Positions 8,170-18,683 of a DNA stretch of 64,000 nucleotides are shown piece by piece. The position numbers were made by a program, and so were the translations under genes. Below the pieces are notes generated by a model. That model was not told where the DNA came from. It saw only the letters and a list, made by a program, of their open reading frames with translations, and did not search any database. Source of the DNA: an uncultured Aquimarina sp. Its GTDB lineage: Bacteria; Bacteroidota; Bacteroidia; Flavobacteriales; Flavobacteriaceae. The stretch covers positions 38,008 through 102,007 of the forward strand of contig CANLRN010000010.1 in the NCBI GenBank assembly GCA_947493495.1, read 5' to 3'. How positions within the stretch are numbered: the stretch's first letter is position 1; the number at the start of each line of letters is the position of its first letter.

Positions 8170-10278
8170 GTGAAATATCATCTATACATACTACTATTTG
8201 GGTTTATCATAACCTCTTGTACAAGTCAAAACAAACCTCCGATGAAGGAATACGCCTATACAAATGATCTGATTAATGAAACCAGTCCATATCTTTTGCA
8301 ACACGCTCATAATCCAGTACATTGGAATCCTTGGGGAGAAAAAGCACTAGAACAGGCTAAAAAAGAAAACAAACTATTAATTGTAAGTATTGGGTATGCT
8401 GCTTGTCATTGGTGTCATGTTATGGAACACGAAAGCTTTGAAGATCCTCAGGTAGCAGAACTCATGAATTCGAATTATATAAACATCAAAGTAGATCGCG
8501 AAGAACGTCCTGATGTTGATCAAGTATATATGAGTGCAGTTCAACTTATGACAGGAAGTGGGGGTTGGCCACTAAATGTGATCACACTTCCAGACGGAAG
8601 ACCTGTGTGGGGAGGTACTTATTTTCCTAAAGGAAATTGGGTAGATGCATTAAAACAAATCTCGGATTTATATCATAAACAACCTGAAAAATTAGTAGAA
8701 TATGCAGAAAAGCTTGAACAAGGTATCAAAGACATAGATGTTATAGAGGTAAATACCGATGAAATTAATTTTAATACAGAATTTATAGCCTCCACTGTAA
8801 AAAAATGGAGTTCAAATTTTGATCGTAAAAAAGGAGGTAGTACCCATACTCCAAAATTTATGATGCCTAACAATTATCATTTCTTACACAGATATGCACA
8901 TCAAACTAATGATACTGAGTTAATGGATTATGTAACCACTACATTAAAAAAAATATCATATGGCGGTGTATATGATCATATCGGTGGAGGGTTTGCCAGA
9001 TATTCTACAGATGCCAAGTGGCATGTGCCGCATTTCGAAAAAATGTTATACGACAATGCCCAGCTTGTCAGTCTATATAGTGATGCTTACCTCTCTAATA
9101 AAGATCCTTGGTATAAAGATGTGGTATATGAGACATTAGAATTTATATCCAGAGAACTAACTAATAATGAAGGTGCTTTTTACTCATCATTAGATGCCGA
9201 TAGCAATACAGAAACTGGAGAACTAGAAGAAGGTGCTTTTTATGTATGGAAAAAAGAAGAACTCTCTACATTACTAGAAGATGATTATGAATTATTTTCG
9301 GAATATTATAATATCAATTCTTACGGTCTTTGGGAAAAAGGAAATTATGTATTAATCAGAAAAGATGATAATGCATCATTTTCTAAAAAACATAGTATCA
9401 CAGAAGAGCAGCTAATTGAAAAAGTAAAAAAATGGAAAAAAATAGTATTCTCAGCTAGAGAAAAACGTTCTAGACCGAGATTAGATGATAAAACATTAAC
9501 CTCATGGAATGCATTGATGCTAAAAGGATATCTAGATGCATATCGAGTATTTGGTGATACGCAATTTTTAGATACCGCTATACGCAATGCAAATTTCATA
9601 AAAAACAAACAACTACGATCTGACAATTCATTATTTCATAGTTATAAAAATGGAAAAAGTACAATCAATGGTTATTTAGAGGATTATGCCTCAGTAATAG
9701 ATGCTTTTTTATCATTATATCAAAATACATTTGATCAACAATGGTTAACTATCTCCGAAGAACTAACAACATATGTATTTCAACATTTTTATGACCCAGA
9801 AAAATTATTATTTTACTTTACATCAGATATAGACTTTAAACTAATCACCAGAAAAATAGAATATAATGACAACGTTATTCCTGCATCTAATTCTATAATG
9901 GCTAAGAACCTATTCTTATTATATCATTATACAGATAATAAAAAATACTTAGACACTAGTAAAGATATGTTGCATAGCATACAACCGCAGATAGCAGAAT
10001 ATGGTGCTGGGTTCTCTAACTGGTTAGATGTAATGCTCAATTATTCTGAGAATTTCTATGAAATAGTAGTTGTAGGTAAGGACATACTATCAAAAACAAA
10101 AGAATTAAATACTAATTACATCCCTAACAAATTACTAGCGGGCAGTAATGCTCCCTCAGAGGCGCCTCTATTAAAAGGTAGATACTCAGATGATCAGACA
10201 TTGATATATATATGCGTAAATAATGCTTGTAAATTTCCAGTAGAAGACATAGAAAAGGCTCTTACTTTAATAGAGTAA
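8170..10278 (+). CDS. Thioredoxin-fold DUF255 (YyaL/SSP411-like) lipoprotein
   Basis: A 702-aa protein. The GTG start gives a lipoprotein signal ([17 protein letters not shown], Cys17). A DUF255 thioredoxin-like domain follows, with the invariant [17 protein letters not shown] block, [13 protein letters not shown] (CHWC redox-like motif) and [11 protein letters not shown]. The C-terminal two thirds form an alpha/alpha barrel ([26 protein letters not shown]). The family is widespread, but its reaction is unknown. Members are often cytoplasmic; a lipid-anchored form is common in Bacteroidota. The start is fixed by the signal peptide, which would be lost with any later Met. Confidence 0.9.
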   Translation: MKYHLYILLFGFIITSCTSQNKPPMKEYAYTNDLINETSPYLLQHAHNPVHWNPWGEKALEQAKKENKLLIVSIGYAACHWCHVMEHESFEDPQVAELMNSNYINIKVDREERPDVDQVYMSAVQLMTGSGGWPLNVITLPDGRPVWGGTYFPKGNWVDALKQISDLYHKQPEKLVEYAEKLEQGIKDIDVIEVNTDEINFNTEFIASTVKKWSSNFDRKKGGSTHTPKFMMPNNYHFLHRYAHQTNDTELMDYVTTTLKKISYGGVYDHIGGGFARYSTDAKWHVPHFEKMLYDNAQLVSLYSDAYLSNKDPWYKDVVYETLEFISRELTNNEGAFYSSLDADSNTETGELEEGAFYVWKKEELSTLLEDDYELFSEYYNINSYGLWEKGNYVLIRKDDNASFSKKHSITEEQLIEKVKKWKKIVFSAREKRSRPRLDDKTLTSWNALMLKGYLDAYRVFGDTQFLDTAIRNANFIKNKQLRSDNSLFHSYKNGKSTINGYLEDYASVIDAFLSLYQNTFDQQWLTISEELTTYVFQHFYDPEKLLFYFTSDIDFKLITRKIEYNDNVIPASNSIMAKNLFLLYHYTDNKKYLDTSKDMLHSIQPQIAEYGAGFSNWLDVMLNYSENFYEIVVVGKDILSKTKELNTNYIPNKLLAGSNAPSEAPLLKGRYSDDQTLIYICVNNACKFPVEDIEKALTLIE

Positions 10279-10578
10279 CGCTAACATCTATGCTACTTTA
10301 TGCTATTCATTTTTAAGTGAAAATAGCTTATATTTGTCGAAAAAAATTGAAAAAATTACTTTTTTTAACAAAAATTTATGGTTTTTACAACAAAAAATTA
10401 TGGTTTTTCCATAAAAAATAATGTCATATTCTCATTGAGATAATCTTTTGAATTGACAAAATCTTATTTTGACAGGTTTTTTTTAAGAATTTTTTAAAAA
10501 TTTGAGTTTTTTTAGCATTTATTTCAATTAATCTCATTTTTTAGCTATATTTATTATACCCAAAAAAAATACAGAAAA
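10279..10578. other. AT-rich spacer with short direct repeats
   Basis: 300 bases, very AT-rich. The 11-mer ttatggttttt occurs twice, 22 bp apart (10376-10386 and 10398-10408). The second copy runs into ccataa, forming a small ttatgg/ccataa hairpin. TATATTTG at 10331-10338 fits a Bacteroidota -7 box, but I see no matching TTG about 19 nt upstream and it is 240 nt from the next gene. No gene is seen. Confidence 0.5.
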
Positions 10579-11280
10579 GTGAAAAATATTTATCTAACTA
10601 TATTACTATCCGTCCCTCTTGTCCTATTTGCTCAATTACCGCAGTCTTTATTAAAGTCTACAGAGAGGATTGTCAAATTTGATGATTATGAGGGATCTAT
10701 CTATCAATCTTTATTATATAAAGATGCAAGTATAATAGATGAAAAATCAGGAACCTTTGATGCAAAACTTAGATACAACATCCATACTGATGCTATAGAG
10801 CATAAAAAAGGAGATAACTTATTTACGATTGTAAAAAATCCGACTACACATGTGAGGATTAATGAAGATTACTATTACTATTCAGAATTTAGAACACAAA
10901 GAGGTATTGAAAAGCCTGGATATTATGTATTGGTAGAATATAATGAAAAATATAGAATCTATAAGAGATTTGTAACTGAGATAAGAGAGCCTAGCAATAA
11001 TGGATCTGTTAATGGAACATCTGAACCAGGTAAAATAAGAATAAATACTACTTATTATATAGAAGAAGAAGGCACTATAATGGAATTTCCTATGAGTAAA
11101 AAAGCGGTTCTATCTGCTTTTAGTGATAAGGCTGATGAATTAAAAGCTTATATGAAAAAAGAAAAGATTAAGCTTAGAAAAGAAGAAGGTATAATTAAAC
11201 TAGTGTCAAAATATAATGCACTAAAAAATCTAGGTCCTGAGTCTTCTAAAAGTCTATTAACTAATGGATCAAATTATTAA
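10579..11280 (+). CDS. Secreted protein of unknown function
   Basis: I do not recognise this 233-aa protein. The start is GTG, giving a clear signal peptide (about 1-19, cleavage near LFAQ). The mature part is mixed alpha/beta with many Tyr and charged residues (DYYYYSEF, GYYVLVEYNEKYRIYKRF). It ends in a Lys-rich helix (about 180-205) containing KAYMKKEKIKLRKEEG and a short low-complexity tail. It stands alone between an AT-rich spacer and convergent tsaB. A periplasmic or secreted place is likely; no function is implied. Confidence 0.75.
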   Translation: MKNIYLTILLSVPLVLFAQLPQSLLKSTERIVKFDDYEGSIYQSLLYKDASIIDEKSGTFDAKLRYNIHTDAIEHKKGDNLFTIVKNPTTHVRINEDYYYYSEFRTQRGIEKPGYYVLVEYNEKYRIYKRFVTEIREPSNNGSVNGTSEPGKIRINTTYYIEEEGTIMEFPMSKKAVLSAFSDKADELKAYMKKEKIKLRKEEGIIKLVSKYNALKNLGPESSKSLLTNGSNY

Positions 11281-11319
11281 TCTATATTAAAAACTGACCA
11301 TTATTTGATTTAACACTCG

Positions 11320-11979
11320 CTAACCTGCTATGAAATCTTTTAGGTAATAGGGTTCGAAATAACTAACATCTTCGAAATCTTTGATAGCAAACTTTTCATA
11401 GCTTATCATTGTCATCTCATTAGCAGAAGGTAATTTGTTTTGTATAAAATTTGCATTTTTATGACTACAGATTTCCGAAAACTTGGATACTCCATTTCCA
11501 ATAAAATACACAATATCTTGATTCAGATACTCCTCAAAAGAAGTTTCAGAAACTATTTCAGCTTTTGTTTGTCTAACTTCTTGATATGCATGAGAAAAAA
11601 CAGAAGCATACACCTCCATTCTTCGTGCATCAATCATTGGCACAATAAATCCATTCTTACTTTCAATTTGATGTGCTAATGATCTTAAAGTACCAATTGA
11701 TATCAAAGGGATGCCTAAGGCATAACACAATCCTTTTGCTGCAGAAACTCCTATCCTGAGACCTGTATAAGAACCTGGGCCTTTACTTACAGCTACTGCA
11801 TCCAGATCTGATAATCCAATCCCAGCTTCTTTCATTACATCTTCAATAAATAGGTGTAACCGTTCTGCATGAGAATAGGTATGATTGTAATCTTCTTTTG
11901 CTGCTAATATAACACCCTTATTTGCTAATGCAACTGAACAATTAGTTGTGGCGGTTTCTAAGCATAGAATATAAGCCAT
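11320..11979 (-). CDS. tsaB: tRNA t6A37 threonylcarbamoyltransferase subunit TsaB
   Basis: A 219-aa cytoplasmic protein of the TsaBCDE pathway that makes t6A at position 37 of ANN-decoding tRNAs. TsaB is the scaffold partner of TsaD. Family features include the N-terminal ILCLETATTNCSVAL strand-turn-strand, the SHAERLH segment and the very conserved SKGPGSYTGLRIGVSAAKGL motif. The length is normal. It is the last gene of the minus-strand run behind the export genes, 48 nt after the second HlyD adaptor, and may be co-transcribed with them. Confidence 0.95.
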   Translation of the reverse strand: MAYILCLETATTNCSVALANKGVILAAKEDYNHTYSHAERLHLFIEDVMKEAGIGLSDLDAVAVSKGPGSYTGLRIGVSAAKGLCYALGIPLISIGTLRSLAHQIESKNGFIVPMIDARRMEVYASVFSHAYQEVRQTKAEIVSETSFEEYLNQDIVYFIGNGVSKFSEICSHKNANFIQNKLPSANEMTMISYEKFAIKDFEDVSYFEPYYLKDFIAG

Positions 11980-12027
11980 TGATAAAAAATTTATATAAAA
12001 GAGATAACTGTTATATGTAGATCATCT

Positions 12028-13308
12028 CTACTTCGTATTCTTTTCGGATTTCGATTTAAGAATTACTTTATCTCCTGTTTTTAATGTTTTAGTAACTATA
12101 TTATAAGGTCCCGTAATTACTTCCTCTCCTTCTTGTACTCCTTCAGTAATTTCTATATTACTATCATCCTGTATACCTGTTTTAATGACTCTTAATTTTG
12201 CAGTGCCTCCATCTTTTATAAATACACATTCAAATTTTTTATCAGATTCTTTTATTTTTTCTTTAGTATACGAACGTTTCACATTACTTGATGTATCAGT
12301 TTTAATCACTATCGAACTGATCGGAACACCTATGATACTATTCCTTTTATTAGTGATCACATCTACAGTAGCAGTCATCCCTGGTCTAAATGGCGAATAG
12401 TTTTCTGGCTTATCTTTGATTAAATCTAAGTAAGAATCTTCAATAATTCTGACTTTAACTTTAAAGTTTGTTACCTGATCAGCACTCAATGCATTTTCTG
12501 CAGAATTAGCAATTTCTGTAACCAATCCTTTAAACTCTTTCTTAAGGTATGCATCTACTTCGACAATTGTAGAATCACCAACAGAAATTTTTACAATATC
12601 ATTTTCATTCACATCAACTTCTACTTCCATATTGGCAAGATTAGCTACTCTCATAATCTCAGTACCTGCCATTTGCTGAGTACCAACCACACGTTCTCCC
12701 AATTCTACAGATAGTTTGGAAATAGTTCCGCTCATTGGAGCATATATAGTAGTCCTATTAAGGTTATCTTTTGCTTCATTAACAGTCGCTTGAGCACTTC
12801 GCACACTATAAAAAGCAGATTTTTTTGATGCTTCTGCTACTTCATAAGCAGAGACAGCTCTATCCCATTCTGCTTTAGATATAACTCCTTTATCGAACAA
12901 GTTTTTATTACGGTCATAATTAAATTTTGCTTCTTTAAGGCTTGCTTCAGCCTGTTGCAGACCTGCTCTTACATTTTCTAAAGCTGCTTGAGATCTGTTT
13001 AGACCAGATTGGATAATATCAGGATTAATGCGAACTAAAAGATCTCCTTTTTTTACTTGTTGTCCTTCTTTGATTGGCAGTTCAATGATTTCACCCGAAA
13101 CCTCTGAAGATAACTTGACTTCTACTTCTGGTTGGATTTTTCCTGTAGCCGCTACAGTTTCAATAATATCAATCTTTTCTATTGTAGATATGTCTACTTC
13201 TTTACTATTCCCGTCTTTACCAAACCATCCTGCTTTTTTTCCAATGATAAGTCCAATGATTAGAAATATAATAATAGATATAATAATTAGTACTGTTTTT
13301 CTACTCAT
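12028..13308 (-). CDS. HlyD/MacA-type periplasmic adaptor, second copy
   Basis: A 426-aa membrane-fusion protein: an N-terminal membrane anchor (about 5-23), a biotinyl-lipoyl-like half motif (GEIIELPIKEGQQVKKGDLLVRI), a coiled-coil hairpin (about 115-190) and the second half motif TIYAPMSGTISKL. A beta-barrel domain and a C-terminal proximal domain follow (GVQEGEEVITGP). It bridges an inner-membrane pump and an outer-membrane channel. It lies just downstream of the TolC-like gene. Compared with the other adaptor (14974-16131) it is longer and has an insertion near 335-365 rich in Lys/Ser. Confidence 0.92.
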   Translation of the reverse strand: MSRKTVLIIISIIIFLIIGLIIGKKAGWFGKDGNSKEVDISTIEKIDIIETVAATGKIQPEVEVKLSSEVSGEIIELPIKEGQQVKKGDLLVRINPDIIQSGLNRSQAALENVRAGLQQAEASLKEAKFNYDRNKNLFDKGVISKAEWDRAVSAYEVAEASKKSAFYSVRSAQATVNEAKDNLNRTTIYAPMSGTISKLSVELGERVVGTQQMAGTEIMRVANLANMEVEVDVNENDIVKISVGDSTIVEVDAYLKKEFKGLVTEIANSAENALSADQVTNFKVKVRIIEDSYLDLIKDKPENYSPFRPGMTATVDVITNKRNSIIGVPISSIVIKTDTSSNVKRSYTKEKIKESDKKFECVFIKDGGTAKLRVIKTGIQDDSNIEITEGVQEGEEVITGPYNIVTKTLKTGDKVILKSKSEKNTK

Positions 13309-13378
13309 GATTGCTCTACAATTTATATGATTCTACATTAATTGTTTATTACTTAATAGTAAGTTCGATTAAAATCGC

Positions 13379-14830
13379 TTATAATTTAATGTCAGCTATT
13401 TTTATCCCAAAAAAAAGCTCCAACACTTTGATCTTAAATATGTAATCAAATTTAGCCTGTACAACATTACTTTGCGCATTTTCTAATCTAAATTTAGATT
13501 GGCTAAAATCAAATGCATTAGTCAATCCTACATCATATCGATCCTTTGCGTATGCATACGCTCTTTCTTGCGCTTTTTCTGCTACCTGAGCAGCTTCATA
13601 GGCTTCTGCAGATCCTTTAGCATCCAGATATGCTTGATATACATTACTATCTAAATCCAATGCTGCCTGTTCTAATTGAAAATCGGCTCGCTTTACATTT
13701 ATTTTACTTCTTTTTACTTGATTCTTTGTAGCAAACCCATTAAAAATAGGAACACTCAATGACAACCCATATGATATCCCATCATTAAGATATAATTGCT
13801 TGATAAATGATTGAGGACCTATCTCATCTATTAAAAAATTAGGTTGCCTACCGATCACTACATCACCTGAGTTTTGGACAAATCCTATTTCGGTATCTGT
13901 AAAAGGATTACCTGGATCTAAACCTCCAGGAACAAATCGATTGGTCCCTAACTCACTTGTCCCATAATTAAATGATCCATTTAATGTTGGATAATATGCT
14001 CCTTTTGCTATCTGCAAATCTTTTTCTGCAAGTAGTTTATTTTGTTCTGCAATTTGCACCTCATATCTAGAGTTTCTGGCTGTAGAGCGTATATCCTCAA
14101 TAGGTTTATTTAAGATCTCTGTAGTTGGCACTAAGTATTCTTGCTCTGCTATGTCAAAGCTCTCATAATCTTTTATCAAAAGTGTCTGTGCTAAACTTAC
14201 TCGTGCAATCAATACTGCATTTTCTGCCTGTACAATCCGTGTTAATTCATCGGCAGAAGTAGCTTCTATCTCTAAGAGATCTCCTTGAGGCAATACCCCC
14301 GCATCTACCAAATCTTTCGTTCTCTGTAACTGTTCTAATGTAATTTCATGTTGTTTCTCTATTACCTTTAAAGATTCTTTATTGAGTAACACTTGCAAGT
14401 AGCTATTAGCCACAAATAAAGAAATATCATCTTTGGACTTCCCCAAATTATATTGATTTAACAATTTATTTAATTTTGCTCTTTGTAACTGTCGTAAATT
14501 CCTAAGTCCATCAAAAAGTGTTATACCAATATTTACCCCATAATTAGAACTTCTAAATGTTTGATTACTATTAATATTAGTGATCGGATTTGTCGCTAAA
14601 CCTGATCTCCAATTATTCCCAGCTTGCGCATTTAATGAAGGTAAAAAATTACCTATAGCATCACTTTTATCAATCTCAGAAGCCTCTAGATTCAGAACTG
14701 ATTGTTTAATCGTTATATTATTTTCTAAAGCATATTCTACACATTCTCGTAATGTCCACTTCTTTTCTTGTGCCTGAGCAGCAAAGATCCCTAAGAGGGT
14801 AAAGCATATAATCGAAATTTTAATTTTCAT
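13379..14830 (-). CDS. TolC-family outer-membrane efflux protein
   Basis: A 483-aa protein with a signal peptide (about 1-20, cleaved at AQAQ). It has two OEP repeats with the usual TLRECVEYALENN start and long alpha-helical stretches (for example NLEASEIDKSDAIGNFLPSL and AELAEKDL-type heptads). It forms the outer-membrane exit duct of tripartite pumps. It sits between the two adaptors: 70 nt upstream of the second, and 143 nt downstream of the first. It ends in IADIKL without a terminal aromatic residue. Confidence 0.93.
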   Translation of the reverse strand: MKIKISIICFTLLGIFAAQAQEKKWTLRECVEYALENNITIKQSVLNLEASEIDKSDAIGNFLPSLNAQAGNNWRSGLATNPITNINSNQTFRSSNYGVNIGITLFDGLRNLRQLQRAKLNKLLNQYNLGKSKDDISLFVANSYLQVLLNKESLKVIEKQHEITLEQLQRTKDLVDAGVLPQGDLLEIEATSADELTRIVQAENAVLIARVSLAQTLLIKDYESFDIAEQEYLVPTTEILNKPIEDIRSTARNSRYEVQIAEQNKLLAEKDLQIAKGAYYPTLNGSFNYGTSELGTNRFVPGGLDPGNPFTDTEIGFVQNSGDVVIGRQPNFLIDEIGPQSFIKQLYLNDGISYGLSLSVPIFNGFATKNQVKRSKINVKRADFQLEQAALDLDSNVYQAYLDAKGSAEAYEAAQVAEKAQERAYAYAKDRYDVGLTNAFDFSQSKFRLENAQSNVVQAKFDYIFKIKVLELFFGIKIADIKL

Positions 14831-14973
14831 CTGTTGTTCTTTATTTTTATGAAGGTCAGATAAAACTCGCCTAATAATTAATCTGATATAGTTCCTAATT
14901 GTTAAAGGTTCATTTCATAATACCTTATTTGTATATAATTGATCGATGTTGTTACACTTAATCGTAAAAAAAA

Positions 14974-16131
14974 TTAATTTCTAATTTCGGGTTTCTTAAT
15001 TTGATTCCAAACTTTTATTTTGTCTTCTTTAGATATTCCACTTTTAATTTCCACGTGTATTCCATCACTGATTCCTAATTCTACATCTCTATTTTCAAAC
15101 TCTTGATCCCCTGTAGCTACTTCTACGAAGGGTTTTTGTGTTTTAGAATCGTATTGAATCAAAGCTTCTTTTAAAGCCATCACACTATCTACTTTTGCTA
15201 ATATAATAGATGCATTAGCACTTAATCCAGCACGTATAAAAGTAGTAGAATCTATTGTTGCGAGGGTTCCTTTAATTTCGAATTGTATAGCTCCATTTTC
15301 TTCTACACCTTTTGGGGCGATATAATCCAAAATTGCTTGGAATTTCTTGTTTTCTATAGCTCCTACTGTGATTTCTAAGGGAAGTTTTTCTTTGATTTTT
15401 CCCACTTCACTTTCATCTACTTTTCCTTCAAAAATCATTTTATCTACATCTGCTAGTGTGGCAATAGTAGTACCATCATTAAAATTATTTGCTTCGATTA
15501 CCTGGTTTCCTGCTTTTACAGGAACATCTAGAATCATACCTGTAATAGTAGATCGTACTTGAGTGGTAGCCGCAGTTCCTAAGCCTTTGGTGGTACCAGT
15601 TCGGATAATATCATAGTTCTGCAATGCATTAGTAAGATTAACTTGTTCTTGTTTTACACGTTGATCTGCTTGATTGAATGAATTTTGTATCCCATCAAAA
15701 TCATTTGCAGAAACGACTCCTTTTTCGAAAAGCGCTTTCTGCCTGTCGTATATACTTTTTTGATTATTGAGTGTTAGTTTTGCAGTTTCTAGTGCTGTGC
15801 GCGCACTGGCAATATTATTTTTTGCATTGGTCAGTGATGATGCATTAGGGACTACCTTGATTTTTGCGATGAGATCTCCAGCTTTTATTTGATCTCCAGC
15901 TTCTACATATATTTCATCAATAATACCAGAGATGTTTGGTTTTATGAGTACTTCTTCTTTTGGCACAATACTCCCTGTAGCTACTGTTTTCTTAGTAATA
16001 GTTTCGGTAGTTGCTTTTTCTGTTTTATACGTTATTGGATCTTCTTGATTTTTTTTCCAGAGATAGTATAATGCTCCAGAAGAAATAACTACAATCAGTA
16101 GTAGTACAATAACAGTTCCTATTCGCTTCAT
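14974..16131 (-). CDS. HlyD/MacA-type periplasmic adaptor, first copy
   Basis: A 385-aa membrane-fusion protein: an N-terminal membrane helix (about 5-25), a lipoyl-like domain split by a coiled-coil hairpin (GIIDEIYVEAGDQIKAGDLIAKI, then helices to about 175, then STITGMILDVPVKAGNQV), a beta-barrel (about 215-310) and a C-terminal domain. It starts 25 nt after the stop of the second permease gene, so it is the adaptor that belongs to the two-permease ABC pump. Confidence 0.92.
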   Translation of the reverse strand: MKRIGTVIVLLLIVVISSGALYYLWKKNQEDPITYKTEKATTETITKKTVATGSIVPKEEVLIKPNISGIIDEIYVEAGDQIKAGDLIAKIKVVPNASSLTNAKNNIASARTALETAKLTLNNQKSIYDRQKALFEKGVVSANDFDGIQNSFNQADQRVKQEQVNLTNALQNYDIIRTGTTKGLGTAATTQVRSTITGMILDVPVKAGNQVIEANNFNDGTTIATLADVDKMIFEGKVDESEVGKIKEKLPLEITVGAIENKKFQAILDYIAPKGVEENGAIQFEIKGTLATIDSTTFIRAGLSANASIILAKVDSVMALKEALIQYDSKTQKPFVEVATGDQEFENRDVELGISDGIHVEIKSGISKEDKIKVWNQIKKPEIRN

Positions 16132-16156
16132 TTTTATTGATTAGTGATGGATAAAT

Positions 16157-17416
16157 TTATTCTATTCTTAATGCGTCTATTGGTTTCATTTGCACAGCTC
16201 TAGTTGCAGGAATCAGCCCTGCCAGTAATCCAGATACAATTAAGATTACCAAAGCAGTGATTACTGTAGTCATACTAACACTAGGATTTGCAAAATTCTC
16301 TACTGGCCCACTTAAGTCTAGTACATAATTCATAATCCAGATGACAAAAGCTGCGAAACTAACACCAACTAATCCAGATAATATTGTAAGTAATAACGAT
16401 TCTTGTAAAATTTGCGCCTTTATATTAAGAGGGCTAGCCCCTAAGGCTCTTCGTACTCCTATTTCTTTAGTTCGCTCTTTTACAACAATCAACATAATAT
16501 TACTAATCCCTATAACTCCAGATAGGAGTACTAAAGAGCCTACAAAATACCCAACAACAGTTAATATCCCAAACAGACCAGTAATTTTAGCGAATTGTTT
16601 TGCTAAATCAAAATGTCCTACCGCTCTATCATCTTTGGGATGTATTTTTCTCTGAGATTTTATAATATCAAATATTTGAGGTTTTATTTTTGTAATAGAA
16701 ACATCATCATAAGCTGTAATAGCCATCCAACCTACATTGTCTGCTCTATTAAATGCCTGAGAAAAAGCAGTAAATGGCACAAAAATACTGTTTGCATCTT
16801 CTTCTCTATCTCCTTTCCCATTAGAAATTCTAAAAGTCCCTATAACCATAAAATTAACTCCATTAACTTTTATATAAGAGCCTATTATCTTTTCGTTTTT
16901 ATCAAATAAACCTTTTACCACATCTATTCCTATAACTGCAACTTTCCTGTTATCATGTATATCTGAGTAGTTCAAATATCTACCCTCGGTGATATCCATA
17001 GGTTTCTGTTTAATAAACTCTGGATAATCTCCGTAAATACTAAATGCACCTGTTTTTGCTTTTCTAGTTACATTATTAGCTCCATTATAACCTCCTAATT
17101 GATTTCTGGGAGAGATATATTTAAGTGCTGGTATTTTTTCTTTTAATAATTGTACATCTTCAAGTTTAAAGTCAAAACGTCTTCCTTTAGGCAACCCTTT
17201 ATACGGAATAGAAGTTCGTCGAGACCACATAAACATAGAGTTTGTAGCAAAATTTCCGAAATCTGCAGATACCCCATTTTTAAGACCATTGGTAAGCGCT
17301 AGTAATAACACCAAAATAGTAATCCCCCAAAACACACCAAAAGCAGTCAATAAAGTTCTCATCTTATTGGAATTTAACGCTTCTAATATTTCAATCCATC
17401 GATCTCTATTAAACAT
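16157..17416 (-). CDS. MacB-like ABC permease, second of a pair
   Basis: A 419-aa inner-membrane protein: a MacB_PCD domain (helix 1 about 18-40, periplasmic domain to about 285) followed by the FtsX permease domain with three helices. It shows the signature IMLIVVKERTKEIGVRRALGAS, and ends in LIPATRAVQMKPIDALR. It couples ATP hydrolysis by the ATPase at 18676-19377 to mechanotransmission on the adaptor/TolC. It is a paralogue of the neighbouring permease (17439-18683), so the pump may be a heterodimer (inference). The gap to that neighbour is 22 nt. Confidence 0.93.
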   Translation of the reverse strand: MFNRDRWIEILEALNSNKMRTLLTAFGVFWGITILVLLLALTNGLKNGVSADFGNFATNSMFMWSRRTSIPYKGLPKGRRFDFKLEDVQLLKEKIPALKYISPRNQLGGYNGANNVTRKAKTGAFSIYGDYPEFIKQKPMDITEGRYLNYSDIHDNRKVAVIGIDVVKGLFDKNEKIIGSYIKVNGVNFMVIGTFRISNGKGDREEDANSIFVPFTAFSQAFNRADNVGWMAITAYDDVSITKIKPQIFDIIKSQRKIHPKDDRAVGHFDLAKQFAKITGLFGILTVVGYFVGSLVLLSGVIGISNIMLIVVKERTKEIGVRRALGASPLNIKAQILQESLLLTILSGLVGVSFAAFVIWIMNYVLDLSGPVENFANPSVSMTTVITALVILIVSGLLAGLIPATRAVQMKPIDALRIE

Positions 17417-17438
17417 TTCTTATTTATTATAAACTCGA

Positions 17439-18683
17439 TTATTCATCTCTTAACGCTTCAATAGGAAGCACCTTTGAAGCTCTATGGGCAGGAATAAAAC
17501 CTGATATCGCTCCTGCCAGTATCAAAACTAGTAATGTAATGACTGCTGTATTAAAATCTACACTTGGAAATTTTATATAATCACTATCTACCATCGGGCT
17601 TACAATTTCCAATAAGCTTAAGCCAAAAATAAGCCCTATTAAACCCGAAATTGTAGTAATAAAAACTGCTTCTTGTAATATCATCATGATTATGGATAAG
17701 GGTTCTGCTCCTAAAGCTTTGCGTATACCTATTTCTTTGGTTCGTTCTTTTACTACAATAAGCATGATATTACCTACTCCTACAACTCCTGCAATGATAG
17801 TCCCCAATCCCACAAACCAAAAAACACCTCTAATAGTATTGATCAATGAATATATCTTTTTTGCTTCTTCTAAGGTGTTTTGCACTCGTACTGCACCTCG
17901 ATCATCTGGAGCGATGGCATACTTAGTACGTATATCGTTTTCTAGATTCTCTGAAAAGGCAAATGAAGTGGCAACAGCTTCGTCCAAATTTTCAGACATA
18001 TTAAATGTATACGAAAGTGCTCTTACTCTATTACCTCCATTAAATGCTTTTTGAGTAGTTGATATAGGAATAAAAACTCTTGAGTTTTCTCGTTCTCCCC
18101 CCGGATCAGAAAACACTCCTATCACCTTAAAATTAATCCCGAATATTGAAATTTTCTTCCCAATTGGATTCTCTTTTTTAAACAATTCAGTCTGTACTTT
18201 ATATCCTATAACAGCAACTTTATTAGATTCTTTTATATCAGAAACGTTGATAAATCTCCCAGAAGTCATTGATGCATTTTCTATAAATTGAACATCTGGA
18301 TTAGCGCCTTGCACTCTATAATTACCGGTTTGATTCTTATAAACAACTTGACCTCCCCAAATAGAATACAAAGAAGTTTTGTACTCTATTTCATCTTCAT
18401 ACTTTTTATTGAAGCTTTCAAAGTCTTCATTATACAATTGTATTCTACGACCGGGGTTTAATCCCTTATATCCTTTCGAGGTAACTCCAGTTCTAACATA
18501 AATTTGATTAGTAGCATCTTGTTCAAATTGAGATCGAACTCCGTTAGAAATACCACTATTAAACCCTAAAAGAATTACCAAAATAAAAATACCTGAAGCG
18601 ACAGAGAGCCCCGTAAGAAAAGTTCGTAATTTATTTTTACGAATGGTATCAAATATTTCTTCCCAACGTTCTATATTAAACAT
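17439..18683 (-). CDS. MacB-like ABC permease, first of a pair
   Basis: A 414-aa protein with the same plan as its downstream paralogue: an N-terminal helix (about 20-42), a MacB_PCD periplasmic domain with VAVIGYKVQTELF, then the FtsX domain with IMLIVVKERTKEIGIRKALGAE and the closing FIPAHRASKVLPIEALRDE. The start overlaps the 3' end of the ATPase gene by 8 bp, which suggests translational coupling. Confidence 0.93.
   Translation of the reverse strand: MFNIERWEEIFDTIRKNKLRTFLTGLSVASGIFILVILLGFNSGISNGVRSQFEQDATNQIYVRTGVTSKGYKGLNPGRRIQLYNEDFESFNKKYEDEIEYKTSLYSIWGGQVVYKNQTGNYRVQGANPDVQFIENASMTSGRFINVSDIKESNKVAVIGYKVQTELFKKENPIGKKISIFGINFKVIGVFSDPGGERENSRVFIPISTTQKAFNGGNRVRALSYTFNMSENLDEAVATSFAFSENLENDIRTKYAIAPDDRGAVRVQNTLEEAKKIYSLINTIRGVFWFVGLGTIIAGVVGVGNIMLIVVKERTKEIGIRKALGAEPLSIIMMILQEAVFITTISGLIGLIFGLSLLEIVSPMVDSDYIKFPSVDFNTAVITLLVLILAGAISGFIPAHRASKVLPIEALRDE

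Noticed and set aside
10376..10408. Two copies of ttatggttttt in the AT-rich spacer
   Set aside because: Only two copies in a very AT-rich region; too weak for a regulatory site or a CRISPR-like array.
17686..18054. 122-aa plus-strand frame inside the first permease gene
   Set aside because: Antisense shadow of the FtsX domain.
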